IMG/VR virus record: IMGVR_UViG_3300028897_000401 | Coordinates: 1-54,900 of that record | Length of the DNA: 54,900 bases | From: a virus | Strand: one strand, 5' to 3' | Shown here: piece by piece, positions 1 to 7,579 of the stretch | How the letters are laid out: each line of letters begins with the position of its first letter | Numbering within the stretch: position 1 is the stretch's first letter | The notes under the pieces: generated by a model | What the model was told of the DNA's origin: nothing | What the model saw: only the letters and a program-made list of their open reading frames with translations | The model's database searches: none | Translations under genes and position numbers: made by a program

Positions 1-654
1 CCCGGCTCCAACGTGGGCACGCCGTCTGGCGCGGGCCTCTACTTGGGAGCCGATTGTCTTGGTTATTACTCCGGCTCAGCCTGGGACGTCTATATAGACA
101 ACTCCGGTAACTTCATGTTCAAGGGCGATGCGAATAATTACCTTTCGTGGAACGGAAGCAATCTGACCTTGAGCGTTGATACGGCAAATGCCTTTGTGGT
201 TAAATCCGGTGGAGGTATTAAAATTGAACAGGGTGGCGATATAATTATGGAAGGTAACTCTAGTACGCCATCAAGAGTATATTTTGACACCGGAGGCACT
301 TATGATGTTGTAATGGCTGCAACGGAGCAGGGCAGCGGTGCTTTATGTTTTTACCCCACTACTGGCAATTACGGGCACTTTATTGTTGGTTTGGACGAAG
401 GGTTTTATAGTCAATTATTTTACAGTGTTCAGGTATATAGCCGTGATGAAATATCTTTGTCAACTTATTATGACAATAATAATAAGACCTTATATTATGC
501 TAACTCCGGTGATGGTAATAATATAATTGAGTTAACAAGCCATTCCACAACCGGGTTTGCAGACCTTACGCTCCATGCCTATGAAACTGCTGCCAACAGC
601 TATATAATGTTCAGGCGCAATGTATATGAGAATGGTTCCCGTGTCTATAAATAA
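1..654 (+). CDS. Tail-fibre-like protein, 5' end outside window
   Basis: Open from the first base, so the N terminus is missing. The visible 217 residues are rich in Gly, Ser, Asn, Thr and Tyr, with short repeated beta-strand-like segments and almost no Lys or Arg, as in phage receptor-binding fibres. It lies just upstream of the lysis genes, a usual place for a fibre. It stops at TAA 652-654, while reading resumes in another frame at once (next entry), so the protein may be frameshifted. Fibre is inferred from composition and position; no named domain is recognised. Confidence 0.55.
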   Translation, partial: PGSNVGTPSGAGLYLGADCLGYYSGSAWDVYIDNSGNFMFKGDANNYLSWNGSNLTLSVDTANAFVVKSGGGIKIEQGGDIIMEGNSSTPSRVYFDTGGTYDVVMAATEQGSGALCFYPTTGNYGHFIVGLDEGFYSQLFYSVQVYSRDEISLSTYYDNNNKTLYYANSGDGNNIIELTSHSTTGFADLTLHAYETAANSYIMFRRNVYENGSRVYK

Positions 655-928
655 TATGGCCTATTTGGAAACATTCGATCTCCCGGCTACTTCCTATGGC
701 GGTATATTTTTCGGTACAGCATATAGCAGCGGGGGTCACTATTGCAGGGCAATATGCCACGTTCACGCAGATGGGTCACTGCAACTTGATGGCGATTATA
801 TGCAAAATTGGACGTATACTGATTCGGGTAGTTATATGGCTATATACGATAATGGTTCCAATGCTCAACTAAAAAATCGCAACTCAAGCTACACAATGGA
901 TGTTTTTGGAGTTTTTCTATACTACTAA
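653..928 (+). CDS. Tail-fibre C-terminal continuation in the +1 frame
   Basis: This frame carries about 90 residues with the same Gly/Ser/Tyr/Asn-rich character as the preceding fibre (segments such as LPATSYGG and DGSLQLDGDYM). It could start at ATG 656, but no Shine-Dalgarno sequence precedes it. Joining the frames at TAT-AAA-TAA-T by one skipped base gives a continuous fibre. Options are a programmed +1 shift at a stop codon, a natural mutation, a one-base sequence error, or a separately translated small protein. Confidence 0.45.
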   Translation, partial: NMAYLETFDLPATSYGGIFFGTAYSSGGHYCRAICHVHADGSLQLDGDYMQNWTYTDSGSYMAIYDNGSNAQLKNRNSSYTMDVFGVFLYY

Positions 929-941
929 CGGGAGGGGAGCA

Positions 942-1388
942 ATGAGCTTCAAAATCAAGAACCACAAATTAGACACTGTTTTAAAGTCCAAGGGGTTTAC
1001 CAGGATCACCACAGAATCTTTACCGGCGCGGTTTAGTTATCCACTGGCCTTACTGACGAAACAACTCAGAGAGGCTATGGACGTAATCGGCGACGAACAG
1101 CGCAAACTTGCTGAGAAGTATTGCGACCGCGACGACAAAGAAAAGCTAAAGCGGCGACAGGACGGCGGGTATTTTTTCACCGAGCGCCTGGACGAGTTTC
1201 AACCGGCGTTTGAAGAGTTGATGAACCAGGAAACCCCTATTAGCGGCAACAAGATAAAGGTAGACCTGGATGCGCTGAACAGCGAACTGGAAAAGCCGCT
1301 TACCGCCATGGAGATAGTCGAGCTGTCTTTGATTATCGACTTTGATTTTAACGGAGAAGGAACCCCGAAAAAGAAAAAGGGGAAATAA
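942..1388 (+). CDS. Conserved-type phage protein of unknown function
   Basis: 148 residues, ATG 942 behind GGGAGGGGAG. Charged and helical, with a Lys-rich tail (KKKKGK) and no signal peptide or metal motif. It lies between the fibre and the endolysin and its stop overlaps the next start (TAATG). Some phage families keep a small DUF1617-like protein at this place; that resemblance is only an impression. Function not recognised. Confidence 0.75.
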   Translation: MSFKIKNHKLDTVLKSKGFTRITTESLPARFSYPLALLTKQLREAMDVIGDEQRKLAEKYCDRDDKEKLKRRQDGGYFFTERLDEFQPAFEELMNQETPISGNKIKVDLDALNSELEKPLTAMEIVELSLIIDFDFNGEGTPKKKKGK

Positions 1389-1819
1389 TGTACGTTCCCA
1401 AACATTTTGTGCTGGAAGAGTTGTTGCCGCGACAAATCTATTTTGACCTCATGCGCGAGGATAAACTGGATTACGCCTGGGGAATATTTGACGACCGAAT
1501 ATTGTGGACGGCAGACGCGCTCAGGATACGGTACGGCAAAATGATCGTCAATACCTGGAAGTGGGGCGGCTTGAGCCAGTTTAGAGGCTGGCGACCATTC
1601 GACTGCAAGGTGGGAGCCGATTGGAGTCAGCACAAATTCGGCAGAGCTTTAGATTTGGTTCCGGCAGAGGTAAGTGTGGAAAAAATTCGCTCCGACATAA
1701 AGGCCGAGCCCTTCTTGGAGCACTTTATGTATATCACATGCATAGAGGATAACGTAAGCTGGCTACACTTTGATTGCCGAAACTGGGATAAAATCAAAGA
1801 CGGTCTTTTAATAGTTTAA
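1388..1819 (+). CDS. M15-like peptidoglycan peptidase (endolysin)
   Basis: 143 residues. The fold signature of M15 D-Ala-D-Ala peptidases is visible: a conserved region from about residue 55, then SQHKFGRALDL with His82 and Asp89, and WLHFD with His127, together the likely zinc ligands. Family members cleave peptide cross-links in peptidoglycan. There is no signal peptide, so a holin should release it. The gene overlaps the preceding stop and is followed by a lipoprotein and small membrane proteins, consistent with a lysis cassette. Confidence 0.8.
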   Translation: MYVPKHFVLEELLPRQIYFDLMREDKLDYAWGIFDDRILWTADALRIRYGKMIVNTWKWGGLSQFRGWRPFDCKVGADWSQHKFGRALDLVPAEVSVEKIRSDIKAEPFLEHFMYITCIEDNVSWLHFDCRNWDKIKDGLLIV

Positions 1820-1850
1820 CAAGTGTGCGCATACATACAAGGAGAGCGTG

Positions 1851-2240
1851 ATGCGATTGGGTAAGGTAAAAATGGGATGCAAGGTTGTTTTGGTCGTACT
1901 GATTTTGTGCGGAATGGTCGGCTGCGTTACCCCTGGCGGCATGAAAATACCCACTACGCTAGAGGAAAGTATTGTTGCCTACGTTGCGGCCCGCATGGAG
2001 TTTAACGACACGATGAAAGACTATCTGGTTTACAAGCAGATGATGACCCCGGAAAAACAGGCTGATTTGTCTGCGAAAGTAAAACCGGTAGCCAAAACAG
2101 TAGACGATGCCTTGGATGCCTGGGGTGAGGCCATAGATGCCGGGCAATTAGGGCTACCGGAACGCGAAACGTGGGCTTCCCACATGAAAACTTTCGTCAA
2201 CTTGCTTATGACGCTGAACGTCATCGAAGTGAAGGAGTAA
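1851..2240 (+). CDS. Small lipoprotein, spanin-like candidate
   Basis: 129 residues from ATG 1851, with AAGGAG 7 bases upstream (an in-frame GTG at 1848 is also possible). A short basic N terminus, a hydrophobic stretch and a VGC lipobox near residues 23-25 mark a lipoprotein. The mature part is helical and acidic. Position in the lysis cluster suggests an outer-membrane spanin or lysis accessory, but no family is recognised. A TGTGCGCA motif lies between it and the endolysin. Confidence 0.7.
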   Translation: MRLGKVKMGCKVVLVVLILCGMVGCVTPGGMKIPTTLEESIVAYVAARMEFNDTMKDYLVYKQMMTPEKQADLSAKVKPVAKTVDDALDAWGEAIDAGQLGLPERETWASHMKTFVNLLMTLNVIEVKE

Positions 2241-2243
2241 ACA

Positions 2244-2411
2244 GTGGCCCCTATAGTTATAACACCGGAACATTTGATGTTGTTTGGCATTCTTATGGGG
2301 CGTTTGGCTTCCAAGACCTGGGAAAAGGTTTCTCAAATGTCGGTCGAAGAAGCCATGTCCAAGAAAGCCGAACTGGAAAAAGAAACAGACGAACTGCTAG
2401 AACAACTCTAG
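2244..2411 (+). CDS. Small lysis-region protein, GTG start
   Basis: 55 residues from GTG 2244, with GAAGGAG at 2231-2237. The N-terminal half has a hydrophobic run (HLMLFGILMGRLA), then a charged coiled-coil-like tail (EAMSKKAELEKETDELLEQL). It lies between the lipoprotein and the next membrane protein, 9 bases before that start. It may be a membrane-associated lysis accessory; function not recognised. Confidence 0.65.
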   Translation: MAPIVITPEHLMLFGILMGRLASKTWEKVSQMSVEEAMSKKAELEKETDELLEQL

Positions 2412-2420
2412 GAGGATAAG

Positions 2421-2744
2421 ATGGATTGGCTTATTAATTTTCTAGCGAATCCGCTCGCGCTGGACCCGACGCTGGTTCCCTTTGTGACCAAGTTGATTGC
2501 GGGGAATGTTATTACAGCCAGCGTGGTGTGGGGCATTTTGAAGTACTGTGCGGTAAAGAGCACGTGGGCCGTGGATGACAAGGTAATCCAGTTTTTGACG
2601 GGCATGTTTAAGGCGGCGAAGGATTCGATTCCCCAAAAGGGCAACCAAGAACCTACAGAGCCGATACAGGAGCCCGTAATAGAATATTGCGATCACTGCG
2701 GGGCTTTACTGGAGAGTCACGATGACAGCCCGGCAAAAGAATAA
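2421..2744 (+). CDS. Membrane protein with zinc-knuckle tail, holin candidate
   Basis: 107 residues behind AGGAGG. Residues about 20-42 form one hydrophobic span; the C terminus has a CDHCG motif inside a Pro/Glu-rich tail. Its place after endolysin and lipoprotein fits a holin or lysis regulator. A CxxC at the cytoplasmic end is unusual for a holin and could instead bind a partner. It overlaps the next gene by 23 bases. Confidence 0.65.
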   Translation: MDWLINFLANPLALDPTLVPFVTKLIAGNVITASVVWGILKYCAVKSTWAVDDKVIQFLTGMFKAAKDSIPQKGNQEPTEPIQEPVIEYCDHCGALLESHDDSPAKE

Positions 2745-3015
2745 CGGCAACGGCTGGAAGTTTGTCACGGCAATATTGATTATACTAGGCTTAATGGGAA
2801 CGATGATTGCCATAAATGCGGGAGCCATCTCAAACCTGAAAGAGTCGCTGCCAAAAGACTACGTTCAGAAAGAACGATTAAAGACGGAAGTGGAATACTT
2901 GCGGTGCGAATTAGGTAAGGTTTCAACGGAGCTGAGCAAGATACAGGCTAAGCTGGATACCCTAATCATGCGCGAAGTGTCTGCAATGTCACATGACCGC
3001 GACCGTCCCAACTAA
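2722..3015 (+). CDS. Membrane-anchored coiled-coil protein, haemolysin XhlA-like
   Basis: 97 residues. A basic N terminus, one membrane span (about 13-36) and a heptad-like helical region (about 45-85) resemble the XhlA or inner-spanin architecture of phage lysis operons. It is the last gene before a terminator. The assignment rests on topology and context, not on a diagnostic motif. Confidence 0.65.
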   Translation: MTARQKNNGNGWKFVTAILIILGLMGTMIAINAGAISNLKESLPKDYVQKERLKTEVEYLRCELGKVSTELSKIQAKLDTLIMREVSAMSHDRDRPN

Positions 3016-3150
3016 CCAGATAGGTTTTCTGCCCACAACGCAATTCCTGTATTTTGAATGAGTGAATCGGTGCGACAAAAAACCGGTTCCGCCTCAAAAA
3101 TTTAATCACCCGGACAGACTGATCCAACTCCAGGCTGGTGGAGACTTCCA

Positions 3151-3193
3151 AGCCGTCTATGTGGTGCGTTATGGACTGCATAGACGGCTTTTT
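3151..3193 (+). terminator. Rho-independent terminator of the lysis operon
   Basis: A perfect 11-bp stem, AGCCGTCTATG (3151-3161) with CATAGACGGCT (3179-3189), ends in a T run. It closes the transcript carrying tail-fibre and lysis genes. The rest of 3016-3237 shows no convincing gene. Confidence 0.85.
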
Positions 3194-3237
3194 ATCATAT
3201 ATCCACCCAAAGTGTAAACACAAAAAAGGAGCGGTGA

Positions 3238-4563
3238 ATGGGCTTAATCAAATTCACTGACGACGAGCTACTAGAGCACCTTTCGGAGTTGATTGCCAAG
3301 TACGGCAGTACGTTGACCAGACGACATTTTGAGGGGTTACCAGAGAGAGAGTATGGCTGGTCTACCTACAAACAAAGATTCGGGTCGTGGAATCAAGCAA
3401 AAGAGCTTGCCTTGATATACGAAGCCAAATCGAAAAAAGCCAAGCCAAAAAAGGGAGACATAGTAAAGAAGAAATTCGACAGGGAATCCGGCACGGTCAC
3501 CACGGTTTCGGGGCGTATCAAAACCCTAGAGGAAGCCCTGACAAAGGGCGAAGTTGATATAAACCAATGGGAAGTCGAACGGTACGTTATCAATTCGTGG
3601 GAAGTGGGAGCGAAGCTCCCCAGCGGTACGGTAGTTGTCGAGCCGCTGTGGCAAGTAAAGGTGTGGTTAAAGCGACGCGTACCAGACGTGACCGATCTTG
3701 CTATCCGCAATCTCATAAAAGACATACCGAAGTGGAAACCCGTAAAACCCCGGAAGCGTTTGCCGGAGAGCGATTTTGCCCTGGAGATGGCTTTGTTTGA
3801 CGCCCATTTCGGCAAGTTGGCCTGGAAAAAGGAAGTTGAACAGGGCGACTACGATCTTGACATAGCCGAACAGTTTTACATGGAATCCGCCGAACAAAAC
3901 CTTACACACGCCGGAAATTATCCGATCAGCAAGATTTTTTACATACTCGGACAAGACTTAATGCACGTCGAGAATTACCAGGGGCAAACCCCTATCGGCG
4001 GACACAAATTAGACGTGGATTCCCGATTGCCGAAAGTTTACACCGTAGCCAAACGTGCGGTGCTGCGAAGCATAGAAATGTGCCTAGAGGTTGCCCCGGT
4101 GGAAGTTTTGTGGATTCCAGGCAATCACGATATGCACGCGAGTTTTTACCTGTCTGAAGTGGTCAAAGAACGGTTCCGCGACGATAAATTTGTCACGGTA
4201 GACAATTCGCCACCCTGGCGCAAGGCGAGGCTTTGGGGAAACCTACTTGTGGCCTATACGCACGATGCGAGTCGCAGAACTGTAAGTATAGTAAATATGC
4301 TGCCGCAATTCTGGCCTGAGTTGTGGGGCAAGTCGAAATTCCGAGAGTGGCACGTCGGCCACAAACACAAGAAAGAAGAGTTGAAATTCCATCCTACACT
4401 CACCGTGGGCGGGGTTATTATTCGACAAATCCCGACGTTAAGCACGATAGACGCGTGGCATTATCAAGAGGGATTTGTAGACGCCGTTCCAGCCGGTGAG
4501 AGTTTTATTTGGACTAAGGATCACGGTATCTGCGGACAGTACACAGCCTACGTGGGCGAATAG
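3238..4563 (+). CDS. Metallophosphoesterase with N-terminal HNH-associated repeat
   Basis: 441 residues. Residues 6-58 resemble the helical repeat found beside HNH homing endonucleases, probably DNA binding. Residues about 180-430 form a calcineurin-like phosphoesterase core: DAH (188-190), GQD (238-240), GNHD (295-298), His342 and GHKH (374-377), the expected di-metal ligands. Related phage proteins are thought to be Mre11/SbcD-like nucleases or DNA phosphatases. The gene opens a new operon after a terminator; the start has AAAAAGGAG upstream. Substrate unknown. Confidence 0.85.
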   Translation: MGLIKFTDDELLEHLSELIAKYGSTLTRRHFEGLPEREYGWSTYKQRFGSWNQAKELALIYEAKSKKAKPKKGDIVKKKFDRESGTVTTVSGRIKTLEEALTKGEVDINQWEVERYVINSWEVGAKLPSGTVVVEPLWQVKVWLKRRVPDVTDLAIRNLIKDIPKWKPVKPRKRLPESDFALEMALFDAHFGKLAWKKEVEQGDYDLDIAEQFYMESAEQNLTHAGNYPISKIFYILGQDLMHVENYQGQTPIGGHKLDVDSRLPKVYTVAKRAVLRSIEMCLEVAPVEVLWIPGNHDMHASFYLSEVVKERFRDDKFVTVDNSPPWRKARLWGNLLVAYTHDASRRTVSIVNMLPQFWPELWGKSKFREWHVGHKHKKEELKFHPTLTVGGVIIRQIPTLSTIDAWHYQEGFVDAVPAGESFIWTKDHGICGQYTAYVGE

Positions 4564-4571
4564 GGGGAGCG

Positions 4572-4955
4572 ATGCGAGTTTATTTGTCTGGCGGAATGAG
4601 AACCAACTGGCAAGAAAAAGTAAAACGGGCATGCCCCGACCTACGGTTTGCTGATCCCATGCTGAATGGCGGCAAGATCATGGCAGAATATGGAACCTGG
4701 GATATGCACGCTGTAAAAAAATGCGACATAGTGTTTACCTATATGGAAAGAACAAATCCGTGTGGAGCCGGGCTCGCCGCTGAAACGGGCTATGCCAGAG
4801 GTTTGGGAAAAACCATTATTCTGGTTTTAGAAAAAGATAACGAACATGTGCCCGACCGCTATTTATTATGGCTGGCCAAGATGGCCGACATAACCTTTGA
4901 CAACCTGGATGACGGCATAGCTTATCTGCAAAAATATCAAGGCATGTTCGTATGA
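4572..4955 (+). CDS. Nucleoside 2-deoxyribosyltransferase-like protein
   Basis: 127 residues with the family layout: MRVYLSGGM at the N terminus, an Asp-rich middle (KKCDIVF), and AETGYARGLGK with probable catalytic Glu71. Family members transfer or hydrolyse deoxyribosyl groups between bases. In phages such proteins may salvage or modify nucleotides or act on nucleotide signals. It overlaps the next gene by 4 bases. A second member lies at 27302. Confidence 0.75.
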   Translation: MRVYLSGGMRTNWQEKVKRACPDLRFADPMLNGGKIMAEYGTWDMHAVKKCDIVFTYMERTNPCGAGLAAETGYARGLGKTIILVLEKDNEHVPDRYLLWLAKMADITFDNLDDGIAYLQKYQGMFV

Positions 4956-5284
4956 CACATGAACAGGCATCACGCTACCTACACAGAATATACCGGGTGC
5001 TTGGCAGCAACGAAGTCGCTATAGTATTCAAGCGAATGAAGCGGTTTTCTGGCATGTGTGAGGGCGACCGTATCCTAATTGATCCTACCAGCGAAATCCT
5101 ACCTGTATTGATACATGAGTTCCTGCATTACTTCTATCCAGACGAAGAGAACCACCCTACCATTGACGCGCTAGAAAATGAGATAGTGAGCCAGCTAACA
5201 GTTAAACAGTGGAGAAACCTGTTAATTCGGCTAGCCTATGCACTCCGCCGGTGTGATAAGTGTGGATCGCAGCTTCCATTATAG
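4952..5284 (+). CDS. Small zincin-type metalloprotease
   Basis: 110 residues with HEFLH at 55-59, a standard HExxH zinc motif, followed by PDEENH, which may provide the third ligand. A CDKCG near the C terminus may be a second, structural site. No signal peptide, so probably cytoplasmic. Target unknown; anti-host or virion-processing roles are both possible. Last gene before a long AT-rich control region. Confidence 0.7.
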   Translation: MTHEQASRYLHRIYRVLGSNEVAIVFKRMKRFSGMCEGDRILIDPTSEILPVLIHEFLHYFYPDEENHPTIDALENEIVSQLTVKQWRNLLIRLAYALRRCDKCGSQLPL

Positions 5285-5426
5285 GTTGCTCTTGTAGACT
5301 GCGCGCCAGCAATTTTTTATACGATATTTTTTAGTTATTTTAACGCATATATGAGTTAGAAGGTTTTGCAACATTTTTCGCAACACTTTGTTGCAATATT
5401 GTTGAACATTTTTAAGTTGCTAAAAT

Positions 5427-5435
5427 TGTTATAAT
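5427..5435 (+). promoter_or_regulatory. Extended -10 sigma70-like promoter
   Basis: TGTTATAAT is an exact TATAAT with the extended TGn. No good -35 lies at 17 bp, but the upstream DNA is AT-rich. It would give a rightward transcript just before the sigma54-like element. Confidence 0.45.
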
Positions 5436-5450
5436 TTCAAGTTCTTCCAT

Positions 5451-5466
5451 TGGCACGCTTTTTGCT
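5451..5466 (+). promoter_or_regulatory. Near-consensus sigma54 (-24/-12) promoter
   Basis: TGGCACG at 5451-5457, four bases, then TTGCT at 5462-5466. This matches the RpoN consensus TGGCACG-N4-TTGCW, with the essential GG and GC separated by exactly 10 bases. Transcription would start near 5477 and run rightward. TGTTGCA/TGCAACA repeats 50-90 bases upstream could bind an enhancer protein. No sigma54 activator gene is visible in the window, so a host activator would be needed. Confidence 0.65.
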
Positions 5467-5603
5467 AGGTGCAACATTTTTGATGCAACAAAATGTTGCA
5501 AATTCTGTGTTGCAGCGCGCTATAGCGTACAACATCTGTAGCATTTCTGCTAACATCTCAAAATCATTACATAACATTTTTGTTATTTTTTTTCCATTGT
5601 GGT

Positions 5604-5909
5604 ATGTATGCGCACACTTCTTGCACTACCTATTATCAAACATTAACCCACACAGAAAAGGACGAGGCCAGGGATAAAGGGAAGCAACGGTACTTAACCT
5701 GGCATAAAATAAGGAAGAGGCAAACTTCAAAACGCGAACTCTTCGGGCGAGTACAGGGAGGCAAAGCATCACAAAGTCCTTCCAGCGAAAGCGAGAGCCG
5801 GGACGGCAAGGAAAGCCCACCACCACCTCAAAACTCCAGCCAGCCAAATCCTTCAGCAGCCTGGGAAGCTGGTAAAGACCCCCAGCCTTTTACGGTTAGG
5901 CTTATTTGA
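5604..5909 (+). CDS. Doubtful ORF, Ser/Pro/Glu-rich
   Basis: An open frame of about 101 residues from ATG 5604, with a Lys/Arg-rich middle and a tail rich in Ser, Glu and Pro. There is no Shine-Dalgarno sequence, and the stretch could equally be the 5' part of a purine-rich RNA with local hairpins such as CTCTTCGGGCGAG. Weakly supported. Confidence 0.25.
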   Translation: MYAHTSCTTYYQTLTHTEKDEARDKGKQRYLTWHKIRKRQTSKRELFGRVQGGKASQSPSSESESRDGKESPPPPQNSSQPNPSAAWEAGKDPQPFTVRLI

Positions 5910-5919
5910 ACCGAGTCCG

Positions 5920-6072
5920 ATGATAACCACACCGGGAAAGACGATCCAACTCCAGCCAGGAGAAGGAGCCTTTCATAAGGTAGTCGATCCCACTCATCGG
6001 GAAGGGATAGGACATCAAGTCGCCCCAGACGAGGTTATTTTCAGTTCGACCCGAAATGCAACGGAACTGTAG
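5920..6072 (+). CDS. Possible small protein with IQLQPGEGAF motif
   Basis: ATG 5920 opens a 50-residue frame with a protein-like sequence (TIQLQPGEGAFHKVVD, then GIGHQVAPDEV). The upstream ribosome site is weak. A similar peptide (IQLQAGGDFQAV) is encoded around 3124-3158, at the edge of the lysis terminator. It may be a real tiny gene or a remnant. Confidence 0.35.
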   Translation: MITTPGKTIQLQPGEGAFHKVVDPTHREGIGHQVAPDEVIFSSTRNATEL

Positions 6073-6364
6073 CCGCGAGGCTCAAAATCTTTTGGACGTT
6101 TGAGGGGGAGCATGATTCCTTTCAAATACATGATGGCGTTCCTATTTGGGTGCAGGGACAATTAGGAAAGACTATGACTGGAAACGGCCATTGTTCGTAC
6201 TAGGGCTTATGGACACAGTAGGCGGTGGAACCGCTGAGAAACAGAGAGTCCCAACCTTAGCTGGTTGGCAGACCCTAGCTGAACGCGATTGCACTTGAAA
6301 AAGGAGATCATGTATTTGACAGGGATCGTGTTCTTTCCTGAACCGTTCAAAAAAGGAGAAAAGC
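6073..6364 (+). other. Stretch without a convincing gene
   Basis: GAGGGGGAG at 6102-6110 precedes ATG 6112, which opens only 17 codons. Another frame stays open across about 6080-6200 without a start codon. Local inverted repeats occur, such as GCGGTGGAACCGC near 6221. It may be leader RNA or a decayed gene upstream of 6365. Confidence 0.3.
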
Positions 6365-6595
6365 ATGAAAGCGAAGAAATGCTGCCATTGCAGCAAAGAG
6401 ATAGTAGGAGAACCCTTCAAGGAGTTTACGAGGGAGACTTATTACCATAACTATCATCGCACCCACGTCAAGAAAACGTACTGGCACGAGCATTGTTGGT
6501 ATGAAGTGGAGAAAATCAATGAGCAAGTGAGAGAGGATTCCCTGAAAGAGCTTAGAGAGTTGGCGAAAAAACTTGGCGTCGAGATCACGGTTTAA
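6365..6595 (+). CDS. Small zinc-binding-type protein
   Basis: 76 residues, ATG behind AAAGGAG. CCHCS near the N terminus and HEHCW around residues 41-45 suggest one Cys/His metal site; the C-terminal third is a charged helix. First gene of a run of three small genes. Function not recognised. Confidence 0.65.
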   Translation: MKAKKCCHCSKEIVGEPFKEFTRETYYHNYHRTHVKKTYWHEHCWYEVEKINEQVREDSLKELRELAKKLGVEITV

Positions 6596-6605
6596 GGAGA
6601 AAAGC

Positions 6606-6803
6606 ATGAAAACAGTCAGAGTAGAGTTTGATTTTACAGAAAGAATAGTCTCAGCGAATACTCACCTTACAGACAAGCTGGAAGACGGTGACATTCTTTA
6701 CGATACCGTAACCGGAAATGGTCGCAAGATCATAATGATCGCCGAAGACGAAAACGGGAACCTCAAAATTTACACCGAGCCAGCGACAGTAATTAAGCTG
6801 TAG
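6606..6803 (+). CDS. Small hypothetical protein
   Basis: 65 residues from ATG 6606, with AAGGAG 6 bases upstream; longer starts in the frame lack a ribosome site. A compact beta-rich acidic protein (ILYDTVTGNG, IIMIAEDENG). The ribosome-site and start block matches that of the gene before it. Function not recognised. Confidence 0.65.
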   Translation: MKTVRVEFDFTERIVSANTHLTDKLEDGDILYDTVTGNGRKIIMIAEDENGNLKIYTEPATVIKL

Positions 6804-6816
6804 AAAGGAGCAGATC

Positions 6817-7014
6817 ATGTTTAGGATCGAAAGTATATGGAACAAAAACTGGGAGATTACGATCGACCAGGAGAATTTAATAGTTGAGGCTGCTCAGACG
6901 GTTCCTGGCCGCGTTTGCGCGGTTCGGACGTTCAAGGCCAAAACTATCCGGCAAGCATGGTTTGCATACTTCAACCCACGAAAGGTTGAGGGCTTGCTGA
7001 AAGAAGGCTACTAG
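6817..7014 (+). CDS. Small hypothetical protein
   Basis: 65 residues, ATG behind GAAAGGAG. Mixed alpha/beta sequence with AAQTVPGRVCAVRTF and an aromatic C-terminal half. No domain recognised. Last gene of the three-gene run before a structured intergenic stretch. Confidence 0.6.
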   Translation: MFRIESIWNKNWEITIDQENLIVEAAQTVPGRVCAVRTFKAKTIRQAWFAYFNPRKVEGLLKEGY

Positions 7015-7225
7015 ACGCTTTTCCGAAAGGCTGGAGCAAATGTTCCAGCCCAAGGTGAAGGTTTAGCGGGCAATGTCACTCCCAATGGTTGCGATAGTAC
7101 CAACGGCGGTGGTTGCCTGGGGGAGTCAACTTAGGGGGAATCGTGGCAGAGTAGGTGGACGAGCTTAATAGCCGTCGCAACTGAAGGCGTCAAGGTTCAA
7201 CCGCAAGAGCAAGAAGGGGGAGAAA
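7015..7225 (+). other. Intergenic region with strong hairpin
   Basis: No supported gene. A hairpin, GGCTGGA with TCCAGCC, spans about 7029-7050 and encloses ATGTTCCAGCC; a near-identical hairpin recurs at about 7600-7628. G-rich segments follow. It is a candidate leader for the gene at 7226. Confidence 0.4.
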
Positions 7226-7579
7226 ATGAAGGTAACAATGATGGACGTGCTGATTCGGCCCCACTTGCTGAAGTTGGGGGCGGAGATGTACACAACTAAT
7301 CGGATTCGCAGAGTCGCCGAAGAGGTTGGAATCAAACCTAAACCGCAGCCGGAAAAACCCAAGACGGTTTGGGAGTTGCTGGAAGAGCAACGAGTTAGAA
7401 ACGAGCAAGGGAATTGGTATCCGGCCAGCAATGGTACGGAGACACCTTTTCGCACACGGACCGGACGGCGGTTGCTTTACTGCTACCAGCCGACCACCGG
7501 ACGGCACGCTTACTTGGATTTGGATACGGACTTGATCCTGTCCAACGAAGAGGCAGAGAAGGCGCTGGCTCTCTATTAA
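7226..7579 (+). CDS. Hypothetical phage protein
   Basis: 117 residues, ATG behind AGAAGGGGGAG. A helical N terminus, a Pro/Lys linker (KPKPQPEKPK), then a basic aromatic region. No recognised domain. Its stop is followed at once by a perfect TGTGCGCACA palindrome. Confidence 0.65.
   Translation: MKVTMMDVLIRPHLLKLGAEMYTTNRIRRVAEEVGIKPKPQPEKPKTVWELLEEQRVRNEQGNWYPASNGTETPFRTRTGRRLLYCYQPTTGRHAYLDLDTDLILSNEEAEKALALY

Larger units (their letters stand above)
5362..5580 (+). repeat. AT-rich region with repeated TGTTGCA/TGCAACA motifs
   Basis: The stretch 5285-5603 holds no convincing gene. It has many copies of GCAACA and TGTTGC in both orientations, for example near 5368, 5379, 5388, 5470, 5484, 5495 and 5508. 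One pair forms TGCAACA-AAA-TGTTGCA around 5484-5500. ATAACA with TGTTAT follows near 5571. The repeats surround promoter-like elements, so they could be activator or repressor sites or origin iterons. Confidence 0.7.

Noticed and set aside
3062-3217. 51-codon GTG ORF after the lysis genes
   Set aside because: No ribosome site and it runs through a perfect terminator hairpin; kept only as a shared-peptide observation.
7073-7168. 31-codon ORF from ATG 7073
   Set aside because: Weak ribosome site, no protein-like pattern, and it lies in a hairpin-rich leader.
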